Of a stretch of DNA of 64,000 nucleotides, positions 1 through 8,135 are shown piece after piece. Every line of letters starts with the position of its first letter. Position 1 is the first letter of the stretch. The DNA comes from Tumebacillus permanentifrigoris. GTDB lineage: Bacteria > Bacillota > Bacilli > Tumebacillales > Tumebacillaceae. Position numbers and translations under genes: made by a program. Below the pieces are notes generated by a model, which saw only the letters and a list, made by a program, of their open reading frames with translations, was not told where the DNA came from and ran no database searches. The stretch covers positions 1 through 64,000 of the forward strand of contig NZ_QGGL01000007.1 of assembly GCF_003148565.1 (NCBI RefSeq), given 5' to 3'.

Positions 1-156
1 CGAAGTAGCAGTAAAACGCTACGTGAAGTTCTATAACCATAAACGATTCCAAAGCAGACTAAAAAACCATAGCCCGGTACGATACCGGACTATGGTCGCT
101 TAGCGCCTATTGATTTTTAGGCTTTCTTTTCTGTCCACTTGACAGGGGTCAGATCA
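1..156 (+). mobile_element. 3' end of an IS3-family (IS150-like) insertion sequence
   Basis: Bases 2-103 encode the last 33 residues of an integrase-type transposase, including the typical C-terminal pattern YNHKRFQSRLKNHSP, and stop with TAG at 101-103. About 50 bases follow and end in GACAGGGGTCAGATCA at 141-156, which resembles the right terminal inverted repeat of IS150-group elements with its terminal CA. The left part lies outside the window, so whether the element is intact cannot be seen. Family and boundary are judged by resemblance only. Confidence 0.72.
2..103 (+). CDS. IS3-family transposase, C-terminal fragment (5' end outside window)
   Basis: Open at the window edge. The visible 33 residues match the conserved end of the rve/DDE integrase core of IS3-family OrfB proteins (tyrosine-asparagine-x-lysine-arginine-phenylalanine region, then the SPVRYR tail). 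The protein would cut and join insertion-sequence ends. Too little is visible to tell whether the gene is functional. Confidence 0.7.
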   Translation, partial: EVAVKRYVKFYNHKRFQSRLKNHSPVRYRTMVA

Positions 157-391
157 CACTAAAGGATCCCTTTTTAATCGTGGAATCAAACACGGTTCGA
201 AAGGTATATTCCCCGCCTATCTACCAATTAGTGACGGCTACATATTCCGCTAATCGCACAACAACACAAAATGCTATTTGAGTGTGAACCAACTTCCGAA
301 ACTCCCAATAGATACTAGCACTCATTGTAATTTTTGTACATAATAGCCTTAAAAACACGGAATTTGACTAACGAAGCAAAGGAGTACGCAA

Positions 392-1015
392 ATGACCGAC
401 AATACTAGAGAAGACCTTATCCAATTGATAACAAGAATGCTTCACGATGTGCAAGTCATTTATGATAAGTTCCAGTTGTACATTCATTTAAGGGAGCGCA
501 CTAAAGATCGATTGGAAGCAATGAATCTTGCTCCTGCTTTCTTTCATATGACACTAGATTCACTCTTTAATGACTCTGTTGTTGCTCTGACAAGAATGTT
601 TGAACTGCGTAATAAGCATGGCTATACGATACTTAAAGTCATAGGGATCGCCCAATCGAGCACACACTTGTTCGATGGTAAAATCATTCCTAGTTCAGTT
701 GAAGAAGTAAGAAGAAAGGTCATGGAAAAGCAAGCATTGATTGATCGTTTGCTAGTTTGGCGTGATAAGCATTACGCCCATTCTGACAGAGATTATTATT
801 TTGACAAAGAAAAGCTTGGTGCTATTTCACCAATTGAAATTCGTGGACTTATCGAATTTGCTGGTGAAATCCTCAATTACTTCTTGGGGGTTCTGAATAA
901 TAATTCAATTCACATATCAGCAACTAATTCACTGGATGTAGACAAAGTGCTTAACATACTGAATGAACATGTATCGAAACAGAAAGAGTTTTTAGAACGT
1001 TGGAGAAACAGATAG
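392..1015 (+). CDS. AbiU2-like HEPN domain protein
   Basis: A 207-aa, mostly helical protein with no signal peptide or membrane segment. Around residues 124-132 it carries WRDKHYAHSD, the R-x(4-6)-H signature of HEPN ribonuclease-type domains in the form typical of the AbiU2 family; AbiU is a lactococcal abortive-infection locus. By family, HEPN proteins often act as RNases in phage defence or toxin-antitoxin systems; the role here is inference. The start is ATG behind AAAGGAG (378-384). The gene is AT-rich compared with the rest of the window and sits just inside an IS remnant, which suggests horizontal transfer. No clear partner antitoxin follows; a hairpin lies at 1042-1066. Confidence 0.6.
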   Translation: MTDNTREDLIQLITRMLHDVQVIYDKFQLYIHLRERTKDRLEAMNLAPAFFHMTLDSLFNDSVVALTRMFELRNKHGYTILKVIGIAQSSTHLFDGKIIPSSVEEVRRKVMEKQALIDRLLVWRDKHYAHSDRDYYFDKEKLGAISPIEIRGLIEFAGEILNYFLGVLNNNSIHISATNSLDVDKVLNILNEHVSKQKEFLERWRNR

Positions 1016-1041
1016 TTTGCCCCGTTAAAAGGGGGCACAAA

Positions 1042-1066
1042 AAGGGGAAACTCATCGCTTCCCCTT
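1042..1066 (+). other. hairpin downstream of the HEPN gene
   Basis: Inverted repeat AAGGGGAA / TTCCCCTT with a 9-base loop, 27 bases after the stop codon. No clear T-run follows, so it may be only a weak terminator. Confidence 0.35.
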
Positions 1067-1144
1067 GGGTGTTGGTTTCCTGAGGTTCTTGACTCGTCTA
1101 TGGTAGACCATGTTGCCTAATATCTCATGCTCGAAGTCAGTGTG

Positions 1145-1357
1145 CTACCTTGTTCCTCTTGCTTCAAGGCGTGCCAGTTCAAAGAATTCCCGCCGCAGTT
1201 CTTCTTGCCCTTTTAGGTACTCTTGAGCCTCAAGCGTTTGCTCCCACTCTCGCACCATCTCCTCCCGTTCTTCAATCTCTTGGATTTGTTCGGGAGACTC
1301 GTTCTTGTACCACACGTTACGGTTCCAGTCTTCCGATTGGATGTGCATGTACTCCAA
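1145..1357 (-). CDS. small acidic coiled-coil-like ORF, probable gene remnant
   Basis: A 70-aa reading frame with a TTG start, behind AAGGA about nine bases upstream; an ATG three codons in is an alternative. The product is rich in Glu, Gln and Arg and probably forms one long helix. The frame stays open upstream for about a dozen codons (LDNGTEGQVF...) before in-frame stops, so this may be the truncated 3' part of a longer gene. No family is recognised. It lies in the AT-rich accessory segment between two other poorly characterised genes. Confidence 0.35.
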   Translation of the reverse strand: MEYMHIQSEDWNRNVWYKNESPEQIQEIEEREEMVREWEQTLEAQEYLKGQEELRREFFELARLEARGTR

Positions 1358-1564
1358 GAAGACTTGTCCTTCCGTGCCGTTATCAAGGAAACGCCAAGGA
1401 AGGAGACGCGGTTATCATACACGTCTCTTTAACTTTCGACTTCTAGGACCCCAACATGTACCCACTTCTTATAAGGGCAAGAATTATGAGACGCACAGGT
1501 GATTAAGATTTTTTATATTTCATGTTAGAATATCCTTACCAAATACAAACAAGAAAAGAAACGA

Positions 1565-2452
1565 GTGAAAACATTGGAAACTCCTCATGACTGCTTACTA
1601 AATAGCGAGAGACCGAAATCATTATTATTTCACCTTGATAAATCAGCTGCAGTTTTGGAATCGTGTGTAAATTACGGAACACATATATTTTCAAGCTTGA
1701 TGGAAAAAGGAGTCGATGAATATTTCGAAACAATACCACCTCTCTTTTATAGACATATTTTGGAGATGACGGATGCTACCCAAGTACTATTGCATCAGGG
1801 GGTCGCAGACCCCACTGATGTCCTCCTCAGAAGTGCATTTGAGGCCTTCTTAGGATTGGAATTCATTACCACAAAGAATACTGAACTAAGATGCAAATCG
1901 TATATTGTGGCAGACACCGTCTCGGAATTGAAAATCTATCGAAGTGATGATTACAGAGATATAGTAGGATCAGATTCAATCTTAGACAGTGAAATTAAAT
2001 CTAAGCAAGCTGGGTTAGAATCTCCACGTTATCATTCCGTTTATAAGGAATATCTGAGGACCAAAAAGGCAAACAAAAACCGACCGCCAAACTGGTATTC
2101 TCTTTTTGATGGACCCAAAAATTTATCTTCATTATCTAAGGAATTAGACAGATATGATTGGTACTCAGCTTTATATTCTAGTTTTTCTCAAGTATCTCAT
2201 GCCTCAAATATATTACGAAAAATATGGTCAGACCCTAATACTGGGCATTTAGAGATTAGAGGTCTGCGAAGCGTCCAAAAACTTAATACTAACATAGAGT
2301 TAACCATAGGGTTTATTGTTGAAGCTTCTTTACTGATTCTAGAAAACTATTTTCCTGACCAAAGCCCTAATTTTAAACAATGGTATCTAAAAGAGATACA
2401 TGAATTCCGGCAAAGTCTGTTGAATGCTCCCAAATACGATTTTCGGTGGTGA
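1565..2452 (+). CDS. DUF5677-like protein
   Basis: A 295-aa soluble, helical protein starting with GTG behind a weak purine-rich site (AAGAAAAG). The region LLRSAFEAFLGLEFI (about residues 86-100) and a later SQVSHAS segment (about 211-217) resemble DUF5677 proteins, a HEPN-like helical family of unknown function often found in mobile or defence islands. It shares the low GC of the first 2.5 kb and lies a short distance from the AbiU2-like gene. Family assignment is by resemblance; no catalytic motif can be named with certainty. Confidence 0.5.
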   Translation: MKTLETPHDCLLNSERPKSLLFHLDKSAAVLESCVNYGTHIFSSLMEKGVDEYFETIPPLFYRHILEMTDATQVLLHQGVADPTDVLLRSAFEAFLGLEFITTKNTELRCKSYIVADTVSELKIYRSDDYRDIVGSDSILDSEIKSKQAGLESPRYHSVYKEYLRTKKANKNRPPNWYSLFDGPKNLSSLSKELDRYDWYSALYSSFSQVSHASNILRKIWSDPNTGHLEIRGLRSVQKLNTNIELTIGFIVEASLLILENYFPDQSPNFKQWYLKEIHEFRQSLLNAPKYDFRW

Positions 2453-2515
2453 CCATCGAAATCACTTTTTTTGTTTCCCACCGATAATGCAAAAATATTA
2501 GCTTTCATGAAAGAA

Positions 2516-2538
2516 GTACCCCACTAGTTATGGGGTAC
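2516..2538 (-). terminator. hairpin shared by rnhC and the DUF5677-like gene
   Basis: GTACCCC / GGGGTAC stem with a 9-base loop between two convergent genes. On the minus strand it is followed by a T-rich stretch, which fits termination of rnhC. Confidence 0.55.
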
Positions 2539-2545
2539 TATCTTA

Positions 2546-3505
2546 TTACCGAAGGACATCTTCCGTCGTCTTGAAATGCAACTTCGCCACGTTAGCGAGC
2601 GCTTCCTTGCCGTGCGCTTGGACGTAGGCTTTACCGGCTTGGATCACGAGGGACGACGCTCCTTTGGGCAGGGTGAGGCCGTACTGCTTTTTCGCGCCGT
2701 TGCTCCATTTGAGCAGGGCGTCGCGGGCGAGGATGGAGGCTGCGGCGACGGCGATGTTCTGCTCAGCTTTCGGGACTTGGATCAGTCGTATGCCTTTTCC
2801 TTTGGTTTTAAGTTTGTTGTTGATATACTTCTCGTCGCCGAATTTATCGGCAATCCCTAGCTTGACGTCTTGCTTCTCCAGCAAGTCTTCAATCACCGCC
2901 GCGTGCGTCCACGCCAACAACACATTCAAGTTCTTCATCTTGCCATACAACTCGTTGTACTTCACCGGATTGATCTGCAAGACTTTATACTTCCCAAAAC
3001 AGATCTTGCGAATCTCCTCGGCCATGCCGGGGATTTTCTTGTCGGTGATCTTCTTGCTGTCATCCACGCCAAGCGACTGCAACAGCGGCACTGCCTCCGG
3101 GTCGACGATCACACCAGCGGTAACTAGGGGTCCAAAAAAGTCCCCCTTCCCACTCTCATCCGTCCCGATCCACGGCTCGTCAAACGCAACTTCCACCGTT
3201 GGCTTGGCGACGACAGCAGACCCGTCCGCACGCGGGCGGGTCGCTTTTTTCTCCCCTGCACTCCGGCCCTCCATCTGGGCGGTGACATCCTCCAACGCCT
3301 CTTTTACCGCGCTGTCTCCACCCTGCACGACGAGTTTCAAGCCCTTTTTCCCAAAGTAGATGTTCAATTGCGCTGTCGATCCACCGCTGCACACTTTGAA
3401 CTGGCGACCGTAGGGAATGTCTTTTTGCTCCAAAATCTCCAAGCCCGCCGCTGCACACAACTCCTCAGCCCGCTGACTCGCTGAGCCCAGATCCACAATC
3501 CTCAC
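2546..3505 (-). CDS. rnhC: ribonuclease HIII
   Basis: A 319-aa enzyme that cuts the RNA strand of RNA:DNA hybrids, removing R-loops and primers in the cytoplasm. Residues 1-85 form the TBP-like N-terminal substrate-binding domain typical of RNase HIII. The catalytic domain begins with TDESGKGDFFGP (115-126), the hallmark of the HIII subfamily. The length is normal (about 310 aa). The start is GTG with GAGGAGG nine bases upstream; an ATG in another frame nearby runs into a stop. The gene converges with the accessory segment and ends at a shared hairpin. Confidence 0.95.
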   Translation of the reverse strand: MRIVDLGSASQRAEELCAAAGLEILEQKDIPYGRQFKVCSGGSTAQLNIYFGKKGLKLVVQGGDSAVKEALEDVTAQMEGRSAGEKKATRPRADGSAVVAKPTVEVAFDEPWIGTDESGKGDFFGPLVTAGVIVDPEAVPLLQSLGVDDSKKITDKKIPGMAEEIRKICFGKYKVLQINPVKYNELYGKMKNLNVLLAWTHAAVIEDLLEKQDVKLGIADKFGDEKYINNKLKTKGKGIRLIQVPKAEQNIAVAAASILARDALLKWSNGAKKQYGLTLPKGASSLVIQAGKAYVQAHGKEALANVAKLHFKTTEDVLR

Positions 3506-3526
3506 GTTCGCATCCCTCCTCTACCC

Positions 3527-3820
3527 TTACTTATTGTCTGCTACGTGATAGAACTCGACCTGCGCCGGCCCTGCAAGCAAGCCTGCCGCGTCCTGGTTGA
3601 ACTGGATAAAGTGGGCTGTCTGTTGATGATGTGCGACCGCCGCTTGGTCTTGCCATTTTTCCAAGATCACAAATGTGTTCGGTTGCTCCGCGTCCTCATA
3701 TAACTGATAGCTGATATTGCCTGCCTCTGCTTGCGTGCCGGTTACTACCCGTTTTGCTTTCTCCAAAAATTCCTCACGTTGGCTCGGGTTGACTGTCAGA
3801 TAGGCATGGATGATGATCAT
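3527..3820 (-). CDS. antibiotic biosynthesis monooxygenase-family protein
   Basis: A 97-aa single-domain protein of the ABM (dimeric alpha-beta barrel) fold. Visible signs are the opening strand MIIIHAYL, the EKAKRVVTGTQAEAG helix and turn, and the ILEKWQD segment followed by a HHQQTAHF helix, as in YgiN/HmoB-like proteins. Relatives act as small quinol monooxygenases or haem-degrading enzymes; the substrate here is unknown. The start is the ATG at 3820 behind GGTGGAG; an in-frame extension upstream lacks a ribosome site. It lies upstream of rnhC on the same strand, 21 bases away. Confidence 0.8.
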   Translation of the reverse strand: MIIIHAYLTVNPSQREEFLEKAKRVVTGTQAEAGNISYQLYEDAEQPNTFVILEKWQDQAAVAHHQQTAHFIQFNQDAAGLLAGPAQVEFYHVADNK

Positions 3821-3879
3821 CGGGAACTCCACCTTTCGTGTGCGATCGTACATCGCCACTACAATTTTGGGTCAGGATA

Positions 3880-3908
3880 TTGACAAAGTCTAGCCAAAAC
3901 AATACCAT
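3880..3908 (+). promoter_or_regulatory. sigma-A-type promoter of the tcyABC operon
   Basis: TTGACA at 3880-3885 and TACCAT at 3903-3908 with 17 bases between, about 50 bases before the tcyA start. AGGAG at 3944-3948 is its ribosome site. Confidence 0.65.
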
Positions 3909-3957
3909 CATACAATAAAGTCACTAAATCCAATCCGTAAACTAGGAGATAATCAGA

Positions 3958-4767
3958 ATGAATAAAAAATTCGCATTTCTTGCTTCTTCCGTCCTTGCCC
4001 TCTCTCTCACTCTAACCGCTTGTGGCTCATCTGATAACCAAGCAGGCGAAACCGCAGCGACCAAGAATCTGCTCGACCAAGTCAAATCGGCTGGCACGCT
4101 CAAGATCGGCACCGAAGGAACCTACGCGCCGTTCACCTATCATGACAAAGACGGCAAGTTGACCGGCTTCGACATCGAAGTGGCTAACGAAGTGGCGAAG
4201 CGTCTCGGCGTCAAAGCTGAGTACGTGGAAACCCAATGGGATGGCATGTTCGCAGGTCTCGATGCCAAGCGTTTCGACATGATCGCCAACGAAGTCGGCA
4301 TCCGTCCGGATCGTCAGGAAAAATATGACTTCTCTGATCCCTACATCGTATCGAAGGCTGTGCTGATCGTCAACAAGGACAACACCACGATCAAGACCTT
4401 TGCCGACTTGAAAGGCAAAAAAGCGGCACAATCCCTCACCTCCAACCTGACCGACATCGCCAAGCAAAACGGCGCTGAGATCGTCGGGGTCGAAGGTTTC
4501 AACCCGGCGATCGACATGCTGGTATCCAAGCGCGTAGACGCAACCGTCAATGACGGCCTGTCCTACCTCGACTTGGTCAAGCAAAAGCCGGACCTCCCGC
4601 TGAAAAAAGTGGACGAACAAGCGGATGGCGCGAAAAACGGCCTGATGTTCCGCAAAAACAACAAAGAAATGGTTGATGCGGTCAACAAAGCTCTCACTGA
4701 CATCAAATCGGACGGCACCTACCTGAAGATCTCGGAGAAATACTTCGGCGCTGACGTCTCGAAGTAA
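3958..4767 (+). CDS. tcyA: cystine ABC transporter substrate-binding lipoprotein
   Basis: A 269-aa extracellular binding lipoprotein. A signal peptide ends in the lipobox LTAC, with Cys22 as lipidation site. The family-3 solute-binding fold follows: LKIGTEGTYAPFTYHD, GFDIEVANEVAKRLG, ETQWDGMFAGLDAKRFD and KYDFSDPY, which match Bacillus TcyA closely. It would deliver L-cystine (possibly related amino acids) to the permease and ATPase encoded directly downstream. First gene of a three-gene operon with its own promoter. Confidence 0.88.
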   Translation: MNKKFAFLASSVLALSLTLTACGSSDNQAGETAATKNLLDQVKSAGTLKIGTEGTYAPFTYHDKDGKLTGFDIEVANEVAKRLGVKAEYVETQWDGMFAGLDAKRFDMIANEVGIRPDRQEKYDFSDPYIVSKAVLIVNKDNTTIKTFADLKGKKAAQSLTSNLTDIAKQNGAEIVGVEGFNPAIDMLVSKRVDATVNDGLSYLDLVKQKPDLPLKKVDEQADGAKNGLMFRKNNKEMVDAVNKALTDIKSDGTYLKISEKYFGADVSK

Positions 4768-4780
4768 GGACTGATACCTC

Positions 4781-5458
4781 ATGGATGATCGGACGCAACG
4801 CATCCTCGATATTGTGGTCAATTCCTTCCTCCCGCTGTTAAAAGCGGGAGTGGAGTTCACCGTCCCGCTGGCCTTGATCTCCTTTGCCCTTGGCCTCGTG
4901 GTCGCACTCCTCGCAGCTCTAGCTCGCCTCTCTGGCAATCGCGTGCTCTCCGGGATCGCCCGCTTTTACGTCTGGATCATTCGAGGGACGCCCTTGCTTG
5001 TGCAATTGTTCATCATCTTCTACGGGCTGCCCTCGATCGGTCTCACTCTCGGTGCGTTCCCCTCTGCCGTGATCGGCTTCACGCTTTCGGTGGGGGCCTA
5101 TGGCTCCGAGATCATCCGCGCCGCGATCCAGTCGATTGCGCGCGGGCAGTGGGAAGCCGCCTACTCGGTCGGCATGACGTACTCGCAAGCCTTGCGCCGC
5201 ATCGTGATCCCGCAGGCGACCCGCGTCGCGGTCCCGCCGCTCGCGAACTCCTTCATCTCGCTGATCAAGGACACCTCGCTCGCCGCTGCGATCACGATGA
5301 CGGAGCTGTTCCGCGTCGCACAACAGATCACCGCCACCACCTACGAGCCTTTGGTTCTGTACTCGGAGGCAGCGGTGATCTACCTGATCTTCTCCACCGT
5401 CTTGTCTTGGGTGCAAGGCTGGCTGGAAAACCGCTTCAGCCGGCACGTGGCGAAGTAA
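4781..5458 (+). CDS. tcyB: cystine ABC transporter permease
   Basis: A 225-aa integral membrane protein of the HisM/GlnP type with about five hydrophobic segments. It has the permease EAA loop, EAAYSVGMTYSQALRRIVIPQA (about 126-147), which docks on the ATPase. It starts 13 bases after tcyA. Together with tcyA and tcyC it forms a complete polar amino acid importer; the cystine preference rests on the TcyA similarity. Confidence 0.88.
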   Translation: MDDRTQRILDIVVNSFLPLLKAGVEFTVPLALISFALGLVVALLAALARLSGNRVLSGIARFYVWIIRGTPLLVQLFIIFYGLPSIGLTLGAFPSAVIGFTLSVGAYGSEIIRAAIQSIARGQWEAAYSVGMTYSQALRRIVIPQATRVAVPPLANSFISLIKDTSLAAAITMTELFRVAQQITATTYEPLVLYSEAAVIYLIFSTVLSWVQGWLENRFSRHVAK

Positions 5459-5473
5459 GGAGGAGCACCGAAC

Positions 5474-6217
5474 ATGATTCAGATTCGCAACCTGCACAAG
5501 TCGTTTGATGATCTGCATATCCTCAAAGGCATCGACCTCGAGGTCGGCAGCGGCGAGACGGTCGTGATCATCGGCCCGTCTGGCTCTGGCAAGACGACGC
5601 TCCTGCGCTGCCTGAACCTGCTGGAAACTCCGACGTCCGGCTCGCTGGAACTCGGTGCTCTACACTTGACCTTCACCCCTGGCAAACCGCTTCGCCGTGA
5701 CGAGACGCTCGCGTTGCGTCGGGAAACTGGGATGGTGTTCCAAAGCTACAACCTCTTCCCCCACATGACCGCGCTCCAGAACTTGATGGAGGGTCAAGTG
5801 ACCGTCCTCGGGCGCAGCAAGGCGGAAGCGCGTGAGAAAGCCTTGCAATTGCTGAAAAAAGTCGGCTTGGCAGATCGCGCCGACATGTATCCACACCAAC
5901 TCTCCGGCGGCCAGCAACAGCGTGTCGGGATCGCCCGCGCGATGGCGATGGACCCGAAAGTGTTGCTGTTCGACGAACCGACATCAGCGCTCGACCCGGA
6001 ACTGGTCGGTGAGGTGTTGCGAGTGATGAAGGAACTGGCACAGGAAGGCATGACGATGGTCGTCGTGACACATGAGATGAAATTCGCTCGTGATGTCGCG
6101 GACAAAGTCGTCTTTATCGACGGTGGCGTGGTCGTGGAACAAGGCCCGCCTGAGCAAGTCTTCGAGGCGACGCAACAGGAGCGGACGAAGCAATTTTTGA
6201 ATAAACTCAGCGTTTAA
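5474..6217 (+). CDS. tcyC: cystine ABC transporter ATP-binding protein
   Basis: A 247-aa ABC ATPase. Walker A is GPSGSGKTT at 34-42, the Q-loop is [13 protein letters not shown], the signature is [14 protein letters not shown], and Walker B is [11 protein letters not shown] followed by the switch His in VVTHEM. It energises uptake through TcyB. It starts 15 bases after tcyB behind AGGAGGAG and the operon ends at a strong terminator 14 bases after its stop codon. Confidence 0.9.
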   Translation: MIQIRNLHKSFDDLHILKGIDLEVGSGETVVIIGPSGSGKTTLLRCLNLLETPTSGSLELGALHLTFTPGKPLRRDETLALRRETGMVFQSYNLFPHMTALQNLMEGQVTVLGRSKAEAREKALQLLKKVGLADRADMYPHQLSGGQQQRVGIARAMAMDPKVLLFDEPTSALDPELVGEVLRVMKELAQEGMTMVVVTHEMKFARDVADKVVFIDGGVVVEQGPPEQVFEATQQERTKQFLNKLSV

Positions 6218-6231
6218 GGCATACACGAGAA

Positions 6232-6261
6232 AGCAGGCGGATTCTACCGTCTGCTTTTTTG
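6232..6261 (+). terminator. terminator of tcyABC
   Basis: AGCAGGCGG / CCGTCTGCT stem (one G-T pair), 6-base loop, then six T. Confidence 0.85.
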
Positions 6262-6305
6262 CGTAAAATGAGGTAAGATAGATAGTAGAGAGAGGGGTGT
6301 TGGGC

Positions 6306-6728
6306 ATGATCTTGTTTTATGTTATTTTAGGACTTCACCTGTGCGCCGTGGTTGTAAAACTCGGTGTGCTGTTTTATATCCCGAGGCTGAAAAGCGTCGA
6401 GAACGTGCAGAATTTCATCGGGTGGTACAAGAAAGTCGATCGCGCCGCGAACTACACGCTGTGGGGGACGGGGGCTGGGATGGTCCTCGCTACATCCTGG
6501 AAGATGTTGTTCCAGATGTGGTTGTTGGTCTCGATGCTGATCTACACACTGATCTTCGTGATCATCAAAAAGGTCGTGCTCAGTCGCATGGAATCGATCG
6601 TGGAGACGAACAAAGTCTACGCCCACGAGGAGATGTCCAAACTGCGTTTCGAAAACTTCTGCGTCATCGTCACCGCGCTCGGACTGTTCGGCGCGATCGG
6701 CTACTTGATGGCGAACAAACCCTTTTAG
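6306..6728 (+). CDS. small membrane protein of unknown function
   Basis: A 140-aa protein with four likely membrane helices: about residues 2-22, 50-68, 73-88 and 112-132. A short charged cytoplasmic stretch (KKVVLSRMESIVETNKVY) lies between the last two. No family is recognised with confidence. The chosen start is the ATG at 6306 behind GAGAGGGG eight bases upstream; GTG and TTG codons just before it are less well placed. It has its own terminator and is not clearly tied to its neighbours. Confidence 0.6.
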   Translation: MILFYVILGLHLCAVVVKLGVLFYIPRLKSVENVQNFIGWYKKVDRAANYTLWGTGAGMVLATSWKMLFQMWLLVSMLIYTLIFVIIKKVVLSRMESIVETNKVYAHEEMSKLRFENFCVIVTALGLFGAIGYLMANKPF

Positions 6729-6730
6729 CA

Positions 6731-6769
6731 AAAAAGGACCTCATCGTCTCGACGGTGAGGTCCTTTTTT
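6731..6769 (+). terminator. terminator of the small membrane protein gene
   Basis: AAAAAGGACCTCA..TGAGGTCCTTTTTT hairpin directly after the stop codon. Confidence 0.85.
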
Positions 6770-6774
6770 CGTGC

Positions 6775-6806
6775 AGAAAAAAGCCCCCGCCGATTGGCAG
6801 GGGCTT
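6775..6806 (-). terminator. terminator of rsgA
   Basis: AAGCCCC / GGGGCTT with inner GCC/GGC pairs; a T-run follows on the minus strand. Confidence 0.75.
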
Positions 6807-6817
6807 CGCTCGTCGCG

Positions 6818-7897
6818 TTACTTTTTCTTGGTCGTGCCGCGCATGCTCTTGGTGATCTGCTTCCATTTATCCCGCTGGGCAGCCGCCGCACGTACATCCG
6901 ACTTGCGTTCGAGGTAGGCGAGTTCCTTTTGGAGCTTGAGGTAGCTCTGGAACCGCGCCTGCTCAAGTGTGCCCGATTCCAGCGCCCGTTGCACCGCACA
7001 ACCCGGTTCGTTGTGATGCTTGCAATCGCGGTAGAAACATGCGGAGGCAAGCTCGTCGATGTCAGCAAAACTGCCCGACAGCGAGCTCTCATCTGCTTCC
7101 CACAACTGCAATTCACGCATCCCAGGGGTGTCGATCAAGAGACCGCCCTGCGGCATGCGGATCAACTCGCGGTAGGTCGTGGTGTGCTTGCCGCGGTCAT
7201 CGCCTTCGCGGACTTCCTTGGTCATCATCCGATCCTCACCGCACAGTCGGTTGACCAGCGTCGACTTGCCAACACCGGACGAACCGATCAGCGCGACCGT
7301 TTTGCCCTCACCGATGTAGGGCTGCAACTGCTCCAGACCTTGGTTTAACTCCGAGGAGATCGCATGGATCGGCACGCCGAACGCCACGCTCTCGACATCG
7401 GAAATTTTGTCCTCGATGTCGTCGCAGAGGTCCGACTTGGTCAGGATCACGACCGGGTTCGCACCGCTCTCCCAAGCCGCCACCAAGTAGCGCTCCAAGC
7501 GACGAATGTTGAAGTCGTTGTTCAGCGCCATGACGAGAAACACCGTGTTGACGTTCGCCGCCACGATCTGTTCCTCGGTTGTGTTGCCTGCGACTTTGCG
7601 CGAGAACTTGCTGAATCGCGGCAAGATGCCGTGTACCGTCGCCTTGCCTTCCTCAGGACGGGCGGAGATCACCACCCAGTCCCCGACCGCCGGGTATGCT
7701 TCACGACCCAGCGCTTCGTGGCGCATCTTGCCAGTTACGCTGGCGAGCAGATCGCCGTGTTCCGAATAGACGCGATAGAGATGTTTATGTTCGAGGGCCA
7801 CACGGGCCACCGTAAATTCTGCGTTGCTTGCATACGGAGCGAAGTGCTCCATCAGTGTTTCGTTCCAACCTAGAGCTTGCAGGTTTGGTAAAGTCAA
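6818..7897 (-). CDS. rsgA: ribosome small subunit-dependent GTPase A
   Basis: A 359-aa circularly permuted GTPase that acts late in 30S subunit maturation. An N-terminal OB-like domain is followed by TKSD (G4, 153-156), GSSGVGKST (G1, 205-213) and DTPG (G3, 256-259). The permuted order of these motifs is diagnostic. A C-terminal zinc site follows with Cys287, Cys292, a His pair at 294-295 and Cys300. The start is TTG at 7897, eight bases after AGGAGG; longer in-frame starts have no ribosome site. A leader of about 170 bases precedes it. Confidence 0.93.
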   Translation of the reverse strand: MTLPNLQALGWNETLMEHFAPYASNAEFTVARVALEHKHLYRVYSEHGDLLASVTGKMRHEALGREAYPAVGDWVVISARPEEGKATVHGILPRFSKFSRKVAGNTTEEQIVAANVNTVFLVMALNNDFNIRRLERYLVAAWESGANPVVILTKSDLCDDIEDKISDVESVAFGVPIHAISSELNQGLEQLQPYIGEGKTVALIGSSGVGKSTLVNRLCGEDRMMTKEVREGDDRGKHTTTYRELIRMPQGGLLIDTPGMRELQLWEADESSLSGSFADIDELASACFYRDCKHHNEPGCAVQRALESGTLEQARFQSYLKLQKELAYLERKSDVRAAAAQRDKWKQITKSMRGTTKKK

Positions 7898-7974
7898 TTG
7901 GGATTCCTCCTGAGATATGTGATCCAACGATCGGGTCACAGAGGCCATCCCCTAAAAAACATCGTCTCGAAGAT

Positions 7975-8034
7975 TTAGAGGATGTCTGCAACCTCACAAT
8001 ACTTTGCTACATGTACGACAATAGCGGTCGCCAT
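7975..8034 (-). CDS. 19-codon leader ORF upstream of rsgA
   Basis: ATG GCG ACC ... TAA encodes MATAIVVHVAKYCEVADIL, with AAGGAG at 8045-8050 ten bases upstream and a possible -10 (TATACT, 8076-8081) further up. It could be a regulatory leader peptide in the rsgA transcript, or the first codons of a decayed helix-turn-helix gene (VAKYCEVADIL resembles the start of such a domain). No attenuator hairpin is clear. Translation is unproven. Confidence 0.3.
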   Translation of the reverse strand: MATAIVVHVAKYCEVADIL

Positions 8035-8085
8035 AATACCATCACTCCTTCTTAAGACTTGTAGAATCTGCCATTAGTATATCAC

Positions 8086-8123
8086 AAAAAAAGCACAGCG
8101 TGCAGAGACGCTGTGCTTTTTTT
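8086..8123 (-). terminator. terminator of the peroxiredoxin operon
   Basis: AAGCACAGCG / CGCTGTGCTT stem flanked by A-run and T-run; it works in either direction. Confidence 0.85.
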
Positions 8124-8135
8124 ATGAAGGACCTC

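Noticed and set aside
6341-7348. A 335-codon plus-strand frame across the small membrane gene and rsgA
   Set aside because: It crosses two terminators and is antisense to the RsgA GTPase motifs.
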